From Cytobacillus sp. IB215665 (GTDB taxonomy: Bacteria; Bacillota; Bacilli; Bacillales; SM2101), in contig NZ_JAXBME010000017.1 of the NCBI RefSeq assembly GCF_033963835.1, positions 47,223 to 111,222 of the forward strand: DNA of 64,000 bases, written 5' to 3'. The position numbers and the translations under genes were made by a program. Below are positions 43,707-52,374 of this stretch, one piece after another. Every line of letters starts with the position of its first letter. Position 1 is the first letter of the stretch. Under the pieces are notes generated by a model. That model did not search any database. It had not been told where the DNA came from and saw only the letters and a program-made list of their open reading frames with translations.

Positions 43707-44157
43707 AGTAAGTAGGTTGGCAGCCTGCGATGAGCAGATTAATCAAGTATGTGAAAAATTATTATTACAATTAAAATGCGATTTTATTGGCTTAGCCCTG
43801 CAAAATACGGAAGGGCCCAACATAAAATGGCATTATGCTGCTGGAAACAGCAACGATAAATATAAACGCATAACACTTAGGTTTGGCAAAGGGATAGCTG
43901 GGAGAGTGATTTCTACAGGTAGGCCCATGTATATAGAAAATTTTCCAGAAAAAATATTGGGAAAGGCGCTTGAGTATCCTATTATGCTTGCTGAAAATAT
44001 TCTTTTTGCTTATGCTGTCCCGATTTTTTCAAATAACATCCCTAAAGGAGTCATATTGGCAGGTAACAGGGAAAAAAGAGCTATAAATGAACGCGAACAA
44101 GCAACAGTTAGAGAAACAGCGAAAATATTGGAAGAGAAATTAAACAGACTAATTTAA
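43696..44157 (+). CDS. nreA: GAF-domain protein (NreA-like nitrate sensor)
   Basis: 153 residues, a single GAF domain (CDFIGLALQNTEG, GKGIAGRVISTGRPMYI, KALEYPIMLAENILFAYAVPI). In Staphylococcus, NreA binds nitrate in such a domain and controls the NreB kinase. Position between the nreC-like and nreB-like genes and overlap with both sides support the same role here. Nitrate-binding residues were not checked. Confidence 0.72.
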   Translation: MEYKVSRLAACDEQINQVCEKLLLQLKCDFIGLALQNTEGPNIKWHYAAGNSNDKYKRITLRFGKGIAGRVISTGRPMYIENFPEKILGKALEYPIMLAENILFAYAVPIFSNNIPKGVILAGNREKRAINEREQATVRETAKILEEKLNRLI

Positions 44158-44177
44158 TGCAACTGGAGGCCAATAAT

Positions 44178-45527
44178 ATGGACAGGAATCATCTTTCACT
44201 TGATCCTACTAAGATTGATCCTGGTTCAAGAGATGCTACCATTCTCCTTAATGGTTTTGGCATCATCTCATATATAAACCAGCACGGATGTAACAATTTT
44301 GGTTATAAGGCAAAAGAATTAATCGGAAAGACGCTGTCATACGTACTTCCTGACTTAGTTATAAATGAAAACCGTGAAGGTAAGATTATACACCAATACG
44401 GCAGACACCGTGATGGTCACACATTTTCACTTTTTATTAAAATAAGCTCTTTTAAACTACATGACGAGTTATTCTTCCTCATGAACTTATACACTGTAAA
44501 GGATAGGTCGAGATTAAACGAGCAACAAAGCTACCAATTGAATGAACTTGTTGACCTTAAATTTGCACTCGATGCCTCCTCCATTGTCGCGATCACAGAC
44601 CAAAGAGGTATCATTAACTATGTTAATGATCAATTTTGTAAGATCTCAAAATACTCAAAGGACGAGCTTCTTGGGAAAGATCATAAAATTATTAATTCTG
44701 GCCATCATTCCAAAGAGTTTTTTAAAGAGCTTTGGACAACAATTTCCTCAGGTCATGTTTGGAAAGGCGAATTAAAAAACAAAGCGAAGGATGGTACGTA
44801 TTATTGGGTGGATACTACTATTGTACCGTTCTTAAATGAGGATGGGATACCTTATCAGCATTTAGCCATTCGCCATGAGGTGACTCAAAGAAAAAATGCT
44901 GAAGAAGAGCTTAAAAAAATGATGACAAAAATCATTGATATACAGGAAGATGAAAGGAAACGCCTATCACGAGAGCTTCATGATGGCATAGGACAAAATT
45001 TATATAGCCACCTCATAACGATAAATAGGCTGAAGGAAGAAATAAACCATCCACTACTTGATCAACTGCAAGATGAAGCGACTGAAATTATTGAAGAGCT
45101 CCGTGATATTTCTTGGGAATTGCGTCCATCTGTTCTCGATGATTTAGGTCTCATACCTGCCATTAGATCGTATTTGGTCCGTTATACAGAATATTATCAT
45201 ATTAGCGTCCATTTTGATTGTTTTTTAAATTACCGGTTAAACTCAAACAAAGAAATCACTATTTATAGAATTATTCAGGAGGCTCTTACGAACATTAGAA
45301 AGTATGCTCATACCGAAGACGCAACTGTTACCATTAGAGAAATGGATGAAGAAATACGTGTAGTCATTGAAGACAAAGGAAAAGGTTTTAATATTAATAA
45401 AATTTCGCGTGGAGTTGGCCTGTTCAGTATGAAGGAAAGAGCAAAAGCCGCTGGAGGATCTATTCGAATACATTCCACTGAAGGCAAAGGAACGACAGTT
45501 GTCTTAGAAATTCCGCTGGGGGCCTGA
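44178..45527 (+). CDS. PAS-domain sensor histidine kinase (NreB-like)
   Basis: 449 residues from ATG 44178 (GGAGG 8 nt upstream). Two PAS domains (about 10-105 and 125-240), a linker helix, and the HisKA_3/HATPase region with H268 in SRELHDGIGQNLY and DKGKGFN. The [4Fe-4S]-binding C-x2-C...C-x2-C set of staphylococcal NreB is absent. The second PAS (INYVNDQFCKIS, HKIINSGHHSKEF) looks like the NifL/haem- or FAD-binding type instead. Together with the GAF protein it probably feeds the NreC-like regulator. Confidence 0.8.
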   Translation: MDRNHLSLDPTKIDPGSRDATILLNGFGIISYINQHGCNNFGYKAKELIGKTLSYVLPDLVINENREGKIIHQYGRHRDGHTFSLFIKISSFKLHDELFFLMNLYTVKDRSRLNEQQSYQLNELVDLKFALDASSIVAITDQRGIINYVNDQFCKISKYSKDELLGKDHKIINSGHHSKEFFKELWTTISSGHVWKGELKNKAKDGTYYWVDTTIVPFLNEDGIPYQHLAIRHEVTQRKNAEEELKKMMTKIIDIQEDERKRLSRELHDGIGQNLYSHLITINRLKEEINHPLLDQLQDEATEIIEELRDISWELRPSVLDDLGLIPAIRSYLVRYTEYYHISVHFDCFLNYRLNSNKEITIYRIIQEALTNIRKYAHTEDATVTIREMDEEIRVVIEDKGKGFNINKISRGVGLFSMKERAKAAGGSIRIHSTEGKGTTVVLEIPLGA

Positions 45528-45679
45528 CCCCCAACACTTAAATGTGACAACGTCATAAAAACCTTTGTTTATTCAATGTATATGTTGATTGAAACAAAGT
45601 TAAGCAGCCAAAAGAAACGTCGATATGAAAAAAATGATCTAAATACTCTGCTAATGTATTTATTAAACCTCTACTAAAA

Positions 45680-45768
45680 CTATTTTCGTAAACTTTGTTG
45701 CTTGTTATCATCACCTTAAGGGAGAAGCGATGCCACGATCATGTTTATGGTTAGTGTGAAAACAACCA
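45680..45768. repeat. Dispersed intergenic element, shortened copy 9
   Basis: CTATTTTCGTAAACTTTGTTG opens, GATGCCACGATCATG in the centre and GTGAAAACAACC at the end. A hairpin TGGGGG-CCTGA-CCCCCA (45517-45533) overlaps the stop of the kinase gene upstream but lacks a T run. Confidence 0.55.
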
Positions 45769-45879
45769 TATACAATGACATTCTTCTTCCTGAAAGGCCC
45801 ATATCTAAAGATCGATTAAAGAATTTATTGCATGTTAATAAGAATCCATATCTCCTTACTTAACTAAGTATCTCAAACA

Positions 45880-46302
45880 TTATTGTAGCCATGAAATCAT
45901 GAAAGAAATTCCTAAATACAAGCAAAGAGGGGAGTATAATATTGTATCGTACTTTGAAAAGGTTGTATTTTTCACTCTCTTAAAGAACCCTAAATATTTA
46001 AAATCACCTATTGCTCTTATCAAAAAAATGAATGTAAGAATGATACTCGCCCATTTCATCCAAGAATTTAATTCCCAAGATGGAATGAGTTCATTTTGAA
46101 CTAATAATATAACCCCCACACCAATTAACCCGACTGCAACAATGAGGGTTTCAAACCATCTAGGGGTAAACAATGTGCCTCCCTCTGTTTTTTCTGGTAA
46201 TGAAGCTTGAAATCCCCATGTACCACCAAAAAGCCAATAAAAATGCAACAAACTAACTAAACCTAAAATCGTTACCGGTAAGTAAATAAATAATAGCTGC
46301 AC
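45880..46302 (-). CDS. DUF3995 membrane protein
   Basis: 140 residues, four hydrophobic segments, with FYWLFGGTWGF and FTPRWFETLIV typical of DUF3995. GTG start at 46302 with AGGAGGTAATATT, 11 nt after the TetR gene, so both are in one operon under the control of that repressor. Function unknown. Confidence 0.75.
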   Translation of the reverse strand: MQLLFIYLPVTILGLVSLLHFYWLFGGTWGFQASLPEKTEGGTLFTPRWFETLIVAVGLIGVGVILLVQNELIPSWELNSWMKWASIILTFIFLIRAIGDFKYLGFFKRVKNTTFSKYDTILYSPLCLYLGISFMISWLQ

Positions 46303-46313
46303 AATATTACCTC

Positions 46314-46916
46314 CTAATGTAGGTTTTCGTACTTCGAGCCTCCATCAATTCCTTGCCAAACCACTTCAAACTGATCTTGGAAAATAGTAAAGATATCGTT
46401 ACTTTGGCCTTCATTAACAGACCAACTAATTAAAGTATTAAAATAGATTCCTATTAGTACTGAGGCAATCGTCTTTGAGGAAAAATGTGTAGGTAACATG
46501 TCGTTTGTTATAGCGTCTTCAAGCAATTCAGCTAAGCTTTCTTTAAAAAAACCAATATTCCTTGTTTCATCCTTTAATGCTGATCTAATGGTTTCAGATA
46601 GCGTAAGCTTTAGGAGATCAGTATTTTCCAAATAGACGGATAATAGTTCCTTAAAAATAAGTAGAAGCTTATTTTTAATTTTTAAATCTTGATGTTTTTT
46701 TATGATCTCTTGAAATAAATCATTCTGAGAATGACCCAAATACAATAAAACGTGTTCCTTCTTCGGAAAGTAATTAAAAAATGTTCCTTTAGCGATTCCA
46801 CATGAAGAAGCAATATTTTCAACTGTCACATTGTCATACCCATATTCTTTAAACAATTCAATTGATTTAAGGAATATCTGTTTTTTTAATTCTTTTTTTC
46901 GTTCTTCACGTAACAT
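46314..46916 (-). CDS. TetR/AcrR-family transcriptional regulator
   Basis: 200 residues. N-terminal HTH typical of TetR (ELFKEYGYDNVTVENIASSCGIAKGTFFNYFPKKEHVLL, cited as VTVENIASSCG and GTFFNYFPKKE). ATG 46916 preceded by GGAGAGGAGGA. Two palindromes in its promoter (46940-46970) strongly suggest autoregulation. The downstream DUF3995 gene is cotranscribed. Ligand unknown. Confidence 0.85.
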   Translation of the reverse strand: MLREERKKELKKQIFLKSIELFKEYGYDNVTVENIASSCGIAKGTFFNYFPKKEHVLLYLGHSQNDLFQEIIKKHQDLKIKNKLLLIFKELLSVYLENTDLLKLTLSETIRSALKDETRNIGFFKESLAELLEDAITNDMLPTHFSSKTIASVLIGIYFNTLISWSVNEGQSNDIFTIFQDQFEVVWQGIDGGSKYENLH

Positions 46917-46939
46917 AGATTTTCCTCCTCTCCATTATA

Positions 46940-46970
46940 TTGACTGTAGTCAATTTATGACTATAGTCAT
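46940..46970 (-). promoter_or_regulatory. Double TetR-type operator and promoter
   Basis: TTGACT-GT-AGTCAA (46940-46953) and the perfect ATGACTATAGTCAT (46957-46970), with centres 17 bp apart. On the minus strand a -10-like TATAAT lies just after the first and a -35-like TAGTCA inside the second (18-bp spacer). Confidence 0.65.
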
Positions 46971-47211
46971 TTTAATACATACTCCTTTAAATTACAAATA
47001 AATACATTTAATAATCTCACATTCAACTCCAAACACTTCTTTTTACTCATCCGTTCACGTAATTGTTAGACCCTTACACGTGAGTGATTTCAACCGTTGC
47101 TTCATGATGTCATTGTTAATTACCTATAACACTAAATGTAGTTTTTGTAGGTTCACCTAGATCAATGGTCACTTCCTTCACATTGAATAACATTGCTTAA
47201 TATCTATAGAT

Positions 47212-47299
47212 TTATTCTTCATCAATTAACGAATACTGTTCAGCCAATAATGAACAAAGATGAATGAGCAGCTCTTGAATGGCATAATCATTAACTTAA
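47212..47299 (-). pseudogene. Gene debris
   Basis: A short protein-like open frame, VNDYAIQELLIHLCSLLAEQ, ending at 47212, with no start. A second similar fragment (ending TTFSVIGN) lies near 47125-47200. The region 46971-47400 appears to contain leftovers of more than one gene. Confidence 0.3.
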
Positions 47300-47362
47300 C
47301 AACCAACGCTGAGATTACTAGTATGGTTACTCAACAACCTCGGACAAGTCATAAAGAAAGAC

Positions 47363-47392
47363 GCTTTTTATAGTAAAAAGCGCCACTTTTTT
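47363..47392. terminator. Hairpin with T run
   Basis: GCTTTTTA-TAG-TAAAAAGC (47363-47381) followed by TTTTTT at 47387. Confidence 0.5.
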
Positions 47393-47401
47393 AATAAGAT
47401 C

Positions 47402-47627
47402 ACCGAGAGTTTAACTCAAATAAATCTTTATATATTTCTAATGCTTCAATAAGAAATTGCTTATCATACCCAGTAATCATATTTATTTTTTCTGACCATT
47501 CCTCTACTGTGTTTAAAGGCTTTTCATAGAGCAATCCATCATTCGTACTTAGTAAGGAGGATATTTTTTAACACCTACCAAGGCCAAAACAATCCCATAA
47601 AAAATATTTTCTAATGAATCATGGTAG
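47402..47627 (-). pseudogene. Frameshifted gene remnant of unknown family
   Basis: DSLENIFYGIVLALVGVKKY (just after the GNAT stop) runs into LLSTNDGLLYEKPLNTVEEW and ends LYKDLFELNSR-like after a one-base frameshift near 47555. There is no start codon. The size suggests the C-terminal 75 residues of a lost protein. Confidence 0.45.
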
Positions 47628-47629
47628 TG

Positions 47630-48136
47630 TTATATATTCAAAGCAAATAATTTAAGCTCTTCCGTATCATTTGGAAGTGTCATATACCCTTCAAGCTCCA
47701 TGCCAAGCTTCCCTAATAATTTGGCAGACGAGTAGTTATCTTTCGAGGTGATTGCTACAAGACGGTTTAAGTTCAGTCTTTTAGCAAATTCCACTGTCCC
47801 TCTAGCTGCCTCATACGCATAGCCTTTAGATTGATAGTCAGCCAGAAATGCGAAACCAATATCCACATCCTCAAGACCGGCCCTCTTAATCAGCCCACAC
47901 AAACCAATCGGAGTGTGATCTTCCTTAGTCTCTGTCAAGAAAAGGCCAAAACCCTCTCGTTCATACATCGCTCGAGGTCCAGATGCAATATAATCTTTCG
48001 CATCATCCAATGTCTTAATTCCCTTATCTCCTATGTATTGAATCCATCCAGGCTCATTCAATAATGTTAGGATAAATGCATCATCACTGTATTCTACCCA
48101 CCGAAGAATTAATCTATCAGTTTCGATTACTTTCAC
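47630..48136 (-). CDS. RimJ/RimL-type GNAT acetyltransferase
   Basis: 168 residues. ETDRLILRWVEYSDDAFIL at the start and the acetyl-CoA loop DYQSKGYAYEAARG near residue 95 identify the RimJ/L (Acetyltransf_3) type. The GTG at 48136 has GAGGTGATTCGA upstream; the frame opens earlier without a site. Acts on a protein N-terminus or small amine, unknown which. Confidence 0.82.
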   Translation of the reverse strand: MKVIETDRLILRWVEYSDDAFILTLLNEPGWIQYIGDKGIKTLDDAKDYIASGPRAMYEREGFGLFLTETKEDHTPIGLCGLIKRAGLEDVDIGFAFLADYQSKGYAYEAARGTVEFAKRLNLNRLVAITSKDNYSSAKLLGKLGMELEGYMTLPNDTEELKLFALNI

Positions 48137-48302
48137 TCGAATCACCTCGTTTATGATCTCGATTTCTATTAAATAGTATAACATTTCGACCTAACTTATG
48201 ACGTCATGCAACTTGGGAGTCACTTCTTTTTCGGGTTATTTATTTTTTCCTACAAGATTCTTTGTTTATGAGATACACATTATATTGATTAAGGACACAC
48301 AC

Positions 48303-48456
48303 AGAGGCTATTTCAGCGTTTATTTATTGCTTTTCGTAATAAGAGCTAAACATGAATATAACTAGTATTCGGGGCATCTCATCTTTTATAAAAAATGATT
48401 TAATGCACATCATGTCCTATAATGTAATCGAAAAAGCAACAAAGGTTACGCACAGA
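48303..48456. repeat. Dispersed intergenic inverted-repeat element, copy 10
   Basis: GAGGCTATTTCAGCG opens (then TTATTGCTTTTCGTAA) and AAAGCAACAAAGGTTACGC closes. The rest of 48457-48764 has no supported feature, apart from the weak hairpin CCCTG...CAGGG near 48498-48522. Confidence 0.6.
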
Positions 48457-48764
48457 TTTTATAAAGAACATTTGGATTAATTATCCTCTAATATTCCCCT
48501 GCCCACAATTTCTAGGACAGGGTACAAAGTCTATTACTGGATGGGATTGTAGCTCCACCTAGTCAATCGCTTGCTCTAGCACGGTGTTTTATATTTATAA
48601 TATCTATACGCAGCATAGTACATAAAAAAAAGATAATTTCATTTAAAAGCATTTAGTCAATAATCGTCACATACACACCCCATAGTTACATAGGAAAGCT
48701 CAAGATAACTAGGATAAAATAGTGCTCATTTTTAATGATAATTTTATGTGCAATTATAGAATGT

Positions 48765-49385
48765 TTATGACCAAAATTTCCACCATTTTTTTTTCTTGGC
48801 TACGGCTTGTTTCTTTGCTTCCATACTTTGATTCAGCAACACCATTAGCTTTTCATCAATCATCTTTAATGTTTCGTCTAATAGTTTCTGCTGTTCTTCA
48901 AACTTCATAACGTTGTATAAATCACTTATTTTGGAGACTTCCTTTTCCACAACCGCTTCGATATTGCTCTTTGTTGCCAATAATGATTGCAAAAGGACAA
49001 CCTGACTGCCCGAACTATCCCCTTGTGGCCCTTGTTCTCCTGGTGGTCCCTGAAAACCTATTTCTCCTTGTGGCCCTTGTTCCCCTTTCAATCCCTGTTC
49101 TCCTTGTAGACCTTGTTCTCCTTGCCGCCCTTGTTCCCCTTGCAGGCCTTGTTTTCCTTGCAGGCCTTGTTCTCCTTGCAGGCCTTGTTCTCCTTGCAGG
49201 CCTTGTTCTCCTTGCAGGCCTTGTTCTCCTTGCGGTCCTTGTTCTCCTTGCGGTCCCTGTTCTCCTTGCGGTCCCTGTAATCCTTGTTTCCCACGTGGTC
49301 CTTTTGGACCCTGTTTTCCTTGTGGTGGTGGAGGTATGATCTTATAGCTGTTACAAACGCTATCTTTTTCATCGTTATACATCAT
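48765..49385 (-). CDS. Collagen-like protein with 33 GXY triplets
   Basis: About 206 residues. After a short head ([15 protein letters not shown]) come 33 uninterrupted Gly-X-Y triplets, mostly GEQ/GLQ/GPQ (DNA 49023-49319, built from 18-bp units CCTTGTTCTCCTTGCAGG). The C-terminal 85 residues are helical and end [10 protein letters not shown]. No signal peptide. Similar bacterial collagen-like proteins sit on spores or filaments; the promoter-like CATANNNTA upstream (49406-49432) fits mother-cell sigma K. Repeat number is likely variable between strains. Confidence 0.85.
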   Translation of the reverse strand: MMYNDEKDSVCNSYKIIPPPPQGKQGPKGPRGKQGLQGPQGEQGPQGEQGPQGEQGLQGEQGLQGEQGLQGEQGLQGKQGLQGEQGRQGEQGLQGEQGLKGEQGPQGEIGFQGPPGEQGPQGDSSGSQVVLLQSLLATKSNIEAVVEKEVSKISDLYNVMKFEEQQKLLDETLKMIDEKLMVLLNQSMEAKKQAVAKKKKWWKFWS

Positions 49386-49405
49386 TTTCACCTCATTTTT
49401 TCTTT

Positions 49406-49432
49406 ATATTATGAGATTGAAATTAGTATGTA
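49406..49432 (-). promoter_or_regulatory. Possible sigma-K-type promoter
   Basis: On the minus strand AC (49431-49432), 16 bp, then CATAATATA (49406-49414), matching CATANNNTA. The -35 is only partly fit. Upstream of the collagen-like gene by about 20 bp. Confidence 0.35.
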
Positions 49433-49669
49433 TAGACGTGTGTGTAGTCAATTGACTGTATATATGTAGGAGATTCAAACAAATATAAATTGGTATTTTC
49501 CTTGTGGGTGACTTCCGTTTTGAAAAACCAGCTCCCTCACAAAGGAGGAAAGATCAATAATACTTACCTTTAGGTAAGTACCTGTACTAATTGTGCGTAC
49601 TTACATATATGTGCTGTTGAGTTTATAATAAATTCCGAGGTTGAAATAAATAAAATTTAGGAGGATGAC

Positions 49670-50197
49670 ATGAAGACTCTTGTTGTCATAGCACACCCAA
49701 ATATAGAAACATCCGTTGTTAATAATAGATGGGTTGAAGAATTAAAAAAACACCCTGAACAATATACTATCCATGAGATATATAAAGTTTATCCTGATGG
49801 AAAAATAGATGTAGAAAGAGAACAAAAATTGGTTGAATCTCATGGAAATCTTATTTTTCAGTTCCCTATCTTTTGGTTTAATTGCCCACCTCTTCTTAAA
49901 CAATGGATGGACGATGTTTTAGCTCACGGATGGGCCTTTGGTCAAGGAGGAGATAATTTACAAGGTCGTAAGCTTGCTCTTGCTGTATCTGCCGGAATAA
50001 GAAATGAAGATTACAGTGATAATGGAAGATATCAATTCACACTTGAACAGATTTTAGTTCCATTTAAAACAACTGCTTTATATTGCAAAGCAGATTATCG
50101 TTCGTTCTTTGCGTTTTATGGAGCAGAATATGAACCATCCAAGAGTGAAATTGAACAAAGTGCTCATGATTATCTAGAATTTCTTAAGGCACTATAA
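49670..50197 (+). CDS. NAD(P)H-dependent oxidoreductase (flavodoxin-like fold, quinone reductase type)
   Basis: 175 residues. VVIAHPNIETSVVN at the start (flavin phosphate loop) and FQFPIFWFNCPPLLKQWMDD are hallmarks of the NQO1/MdaB/KefF/YwrO family. It reduces quinones or nitroaromatics with an FMN/FAD. ATG 49670 has TTAGGAGGATGAC. Convergent with an HxlR-type regulator across a shared terminator; such pairs are often functionally linked. Confidence 0.85.
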   Translation: MKTLVVIAHPNIETSVVNNRWVEELKKHPEQYTIHEIYKVYPDGKIDVEREQKLVESHGNLIFQFPIFWFNCPPLLKQWMDDVLAHGWAFGQGGDNLQGRKLALAVSAGIRNEDYSDNGRYQFTLEQILVPFKTTALYCKADYRSFFAFYGAEYEPSKSEIEQSAHDYLEFLKAL

Positions 50198-50240
50198 CAA
50201 AAAAAGTATTCTCTAATTCAGAGAATACTTTTTTTTGTTA
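50196..50240. terminator. Bidirectional terminator
   Basis: AAAAAAAGTATTCTC and GAGAATACTTTTTTT around a 7-nt loop, with runs of A and T on both sides; shared by the convergent oxidoreductase and HxlR genes. Confidence 0.9.
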
Positions 50241-50246
50241 TAACTC

Positions 50247-50603
50247 CTACTTGCCAACTTCGGAGACTGACAAACGATTTTTCTCTCCCCACTCGCACAT
50301 CATATCTAATAACGGAATGAGGGAAAGCCCTCGTTCAGATAATGAATATTCAACTTTTGGAGGTATTTGGGGAAACTCTTTTCGTATAATGAGATCATCT
50401 CTTTCAAGCTCTTTCAACATGACACTTAACGTTTTAAATGGAATTGTAGCAATACACCTTTTCAACTCATTATGACGCATAACCTTATTTTCAAAAAGCC
50501 AATACATAATAATCATTTTATATTTACCGCCTATCAAGGACAGTGTATAACCAAAATCAGTACTTTTTAACTCAACACCAGTTGGAACGCATGTTTCACT
50601 CAC
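50247..50603 (-). CDS. HxlR-family transcriptional regulator
   Basis: 118 residues. The winged helix is typical HxlR: LIGGKYKMIIMYWL, RHNELKRCI and YSLSERGLSLIPLLDMM; a Cys at residue 5 could serve thiol/electrophile sensing as in HypR/YodB. GTG start 50603 with GGAGGATATAAGTT. Probably controls the convergent flavoprotein, by analogy with YodB/CatR-type systems. Confidence 0.85.
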   Translation of the reverse strand: MSETCVPTGVELKSTDFGYTLSLIGGKYKMIIMYWLFENKVMRHNELKRCIATIPFKTLSVMLKELERDDLIIRKEFPQIPPKVEYSLSERGLSLIPLLDMMCEWGEKNRLSVSEVGK

Positions 50604-51087
50604 AACTTATATCCTCCTTCTGACCAAATAGTACATCCTCTAAGTAGCTATATTTAATAATATATCATAGTCATTATTCATTATTCATCAAATAGGGGTC
50701 CAATCCCGAACATACGGATTTACAATGCTAAGCTATTTAAGTGCTGATAACCCCTCTTCCGCAACAACAACCGATTGATCAAGCTTTGCTTGGCTCTTTA
50801 TTTGTTTACTTTTTTCACGTAGATAAATGAAACTAAAGTCCAGACTCTGGAGCTTGAATGACAATTTAAGTATTGATATGGCCTTTTCACCATCTGTTTT
50901 TATCAATGATTAATAGAGTCGGAAAAAATTCAGTTGTAGTAAAAATAATCAAGATCTAAATAGTAAAAAGTCTAAAAATAAGGATAATACATTCTACAAA
51001 TGCCCATTACTGTACCATCCTTTTTACTTTTTGTTTCACAAACGTGCTAAAACATAGACTTGTTTGATTACATTTTCAAATACATGC
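50604..51087. other. Intergenic region without a supported gene
   Basis: About 480 bp. It holds no ORF with a ribosome binding site. Some stretches (50750-50830) read like old coding sequence but I cannot name a gene. Confidence 0.4.
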
Positions 51088-51124
51088 AAAAAAACTGGTT
51101 AGCACTATAACTAACCAGTTTTTT
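51088..51124. terminator. Terminator, probably the original glmS terminator
   Basis: AAACTGGTTAG and CTAACCAGTTTTTT with T/A runs on both strands. Its partner with the same stem is inside the element at 53985-54020. Because it is 69 bp outside the left end, it is likely the terminator that lay behind glmS before the insertion. Confidence 0.75.
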
Positions 51125-51197
51125 ATTATAAAATCATTGTTCGAATTCAATCATTTAATATTATACTAATAAAGCTAAGCTGTAATTTGAGAACTCT

Positions 51198-51294
51198 TGT
51201 AGTGTGACAACTCAGTCATGACATAATATCTTTTCTAACACCTATCATACCGTTCCAAATAATTAGCCTCATTACAACTTAGTCGTGACATAAT
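51198..51294. repeat. Left end of the Tn7-like element with two TnsB-type sites
   Basis: TGTAGTGTG then ACAACTCAGTCATGAC (51207) and, after 67 bp, ACAACTTAGTCGTGAC (51274-51289). Wide spacing as in the Tn7 left end. Confidence 0.75.
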
Positions 51295-51623
51295 TGTATG
51301 ACAAATTTAAGAAAGTAATGAAAATTGCAAGCAACGGGTATTACAAAAATCTTGATGGACTTTGTCATGGCAATTTTGGTACGGTAGAATTGTTTTTACA
51401 TTATTTTGAACTAACAAGAGATAGTTACTACCTTAACTGTACAAAAATTATAGCAAATGAAGTAATAAAACATTCAAAGTCTAATAACGGATATAGAGTA
51501 GATTCAATAGATGGTTTTCCAAATATTTCATTGTTTAATGGATTATCAGGAATTGGATATCAATTTTTGAGAATTCATTCCAATAATCAAGTACCTTCAG
51601 TCTTAACTATGGGGAGTGTATAA
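51294..51623 (+). pseudogene. C-terminal fragment of a class II lanthipeptide synthetase (LanM)
   Basis: 109 codons open from a TTG without ribosome binding site, starting right at the inner edge of the left-end sites. The zinc-ligand motif LCHGNFGTVELFL and SLFNGLSGIGYQFLRI are those of the LanC-like cyclase domain at the C-terminus of LanM. The first Cys ligand and some 900 N-terminal residues are missing. It ends TMGSV. Not functional. Its junction with the transposon end suggests that a deletion joined them. Confidence 0.75.
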
Positions 51624-51624
51624 T

Positions 51625-52346
51625 TTGAAAAAGATATTCATTTACTCTGGAAGTGGAAATGAGAATTCCAGTTTAAACGTTTTTATAAATAAACTCATAG
51701 AGATTTAATCAAGTTTCTAAGGAGAAAGTAATAATTGATTTTCATACACCGTATAACTCAACAGGTTGTACGCAATGCTTTGAATATGGCACGTGTAAAA
51801 TTGACAAAGATGATAGTAGTGATAACATGAAAATTATAAAAAAGGGTATGCTCACTGCAGACTATATTATTGTTGCAAGTCCAGTTTACGGTCACAATGT
51901 CTCAGGTGATACGAAAGCTTTTATCGATAGAATAACCTATTGGACACATTTATTAAGATTAACTGGAAAACCAGGGACTGTAGTGTCCTCATGTTCAAAT
52001 AATGGTATGCAATTTGTTTATGCGTATTTACGTAAAATTGTTAATTATCTAGGGCTCTATATTGTTGAAAAAATAGGTCTTGATCATGAAACTCAAATTA
52101 CAGATTCTCAGTTAACAGGTTTTGCTTCTAATATTTATGATTATATTAATGAAACCAAAAAAGTCAAAAGTACAGACGAATTAGAACACGTCTTCCAACC
52201 AAGGTTTAAAGTATGTATACAGTGATTATCCACCTAATCATACGGAATATCAATATTGGGAGAACAATGGATTGTTTGAATGTGATTCTTTCCAAGATGT
52301 AATTAATAGCAAAATGCTTGAGAAGAATAGGTTAGTATATTTTTAG
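51625..52346 (+). pseudogene. Flavodoxin-like NADPH-dependent FMN reductase, two frameshifts
   Basis: KKIFIYSGSGNENSSLNVF starts at TTG 51625 (GGGGAGTG upstream). The frame breaks near 51705 and goes on with VIIDFHTPYNSTGCTQCFEYGTCK, ASPVYGHNVSGDTKAFIDR, then breaks again near 52213 and ends YPPNHTEYQYWENNG. This is the family of iron-sulfur/FMN reductases. In the lanthipeptide setting it may have reduced dehydroamino acids or kept a redox partner, but no such role can be shown. Confidence 0.75.
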
Positions 52347-52374
52347 AAAGTAGTGATCCAATATCAAAAGTGTA

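Noticed and set aside
45517..45533. G5/C5 hairpin at the end of the PAS kinase gene as terminator
   Set aside because: No T run on either side; kept only as a note.
49023..49319. CRISPR-like short direct repeats
   Set aside because: The repeats are contiguous 18-bp coding units without unique spacers; they encode Gly-X-Y triplets.
48971..49372. Leucine/valine-rich and lysine/asparagine-rich ORFs over the collagen-like gene
   Set aside because: They are the other frames of the 18-bp repeat; low complexity and no ribosome binding site.
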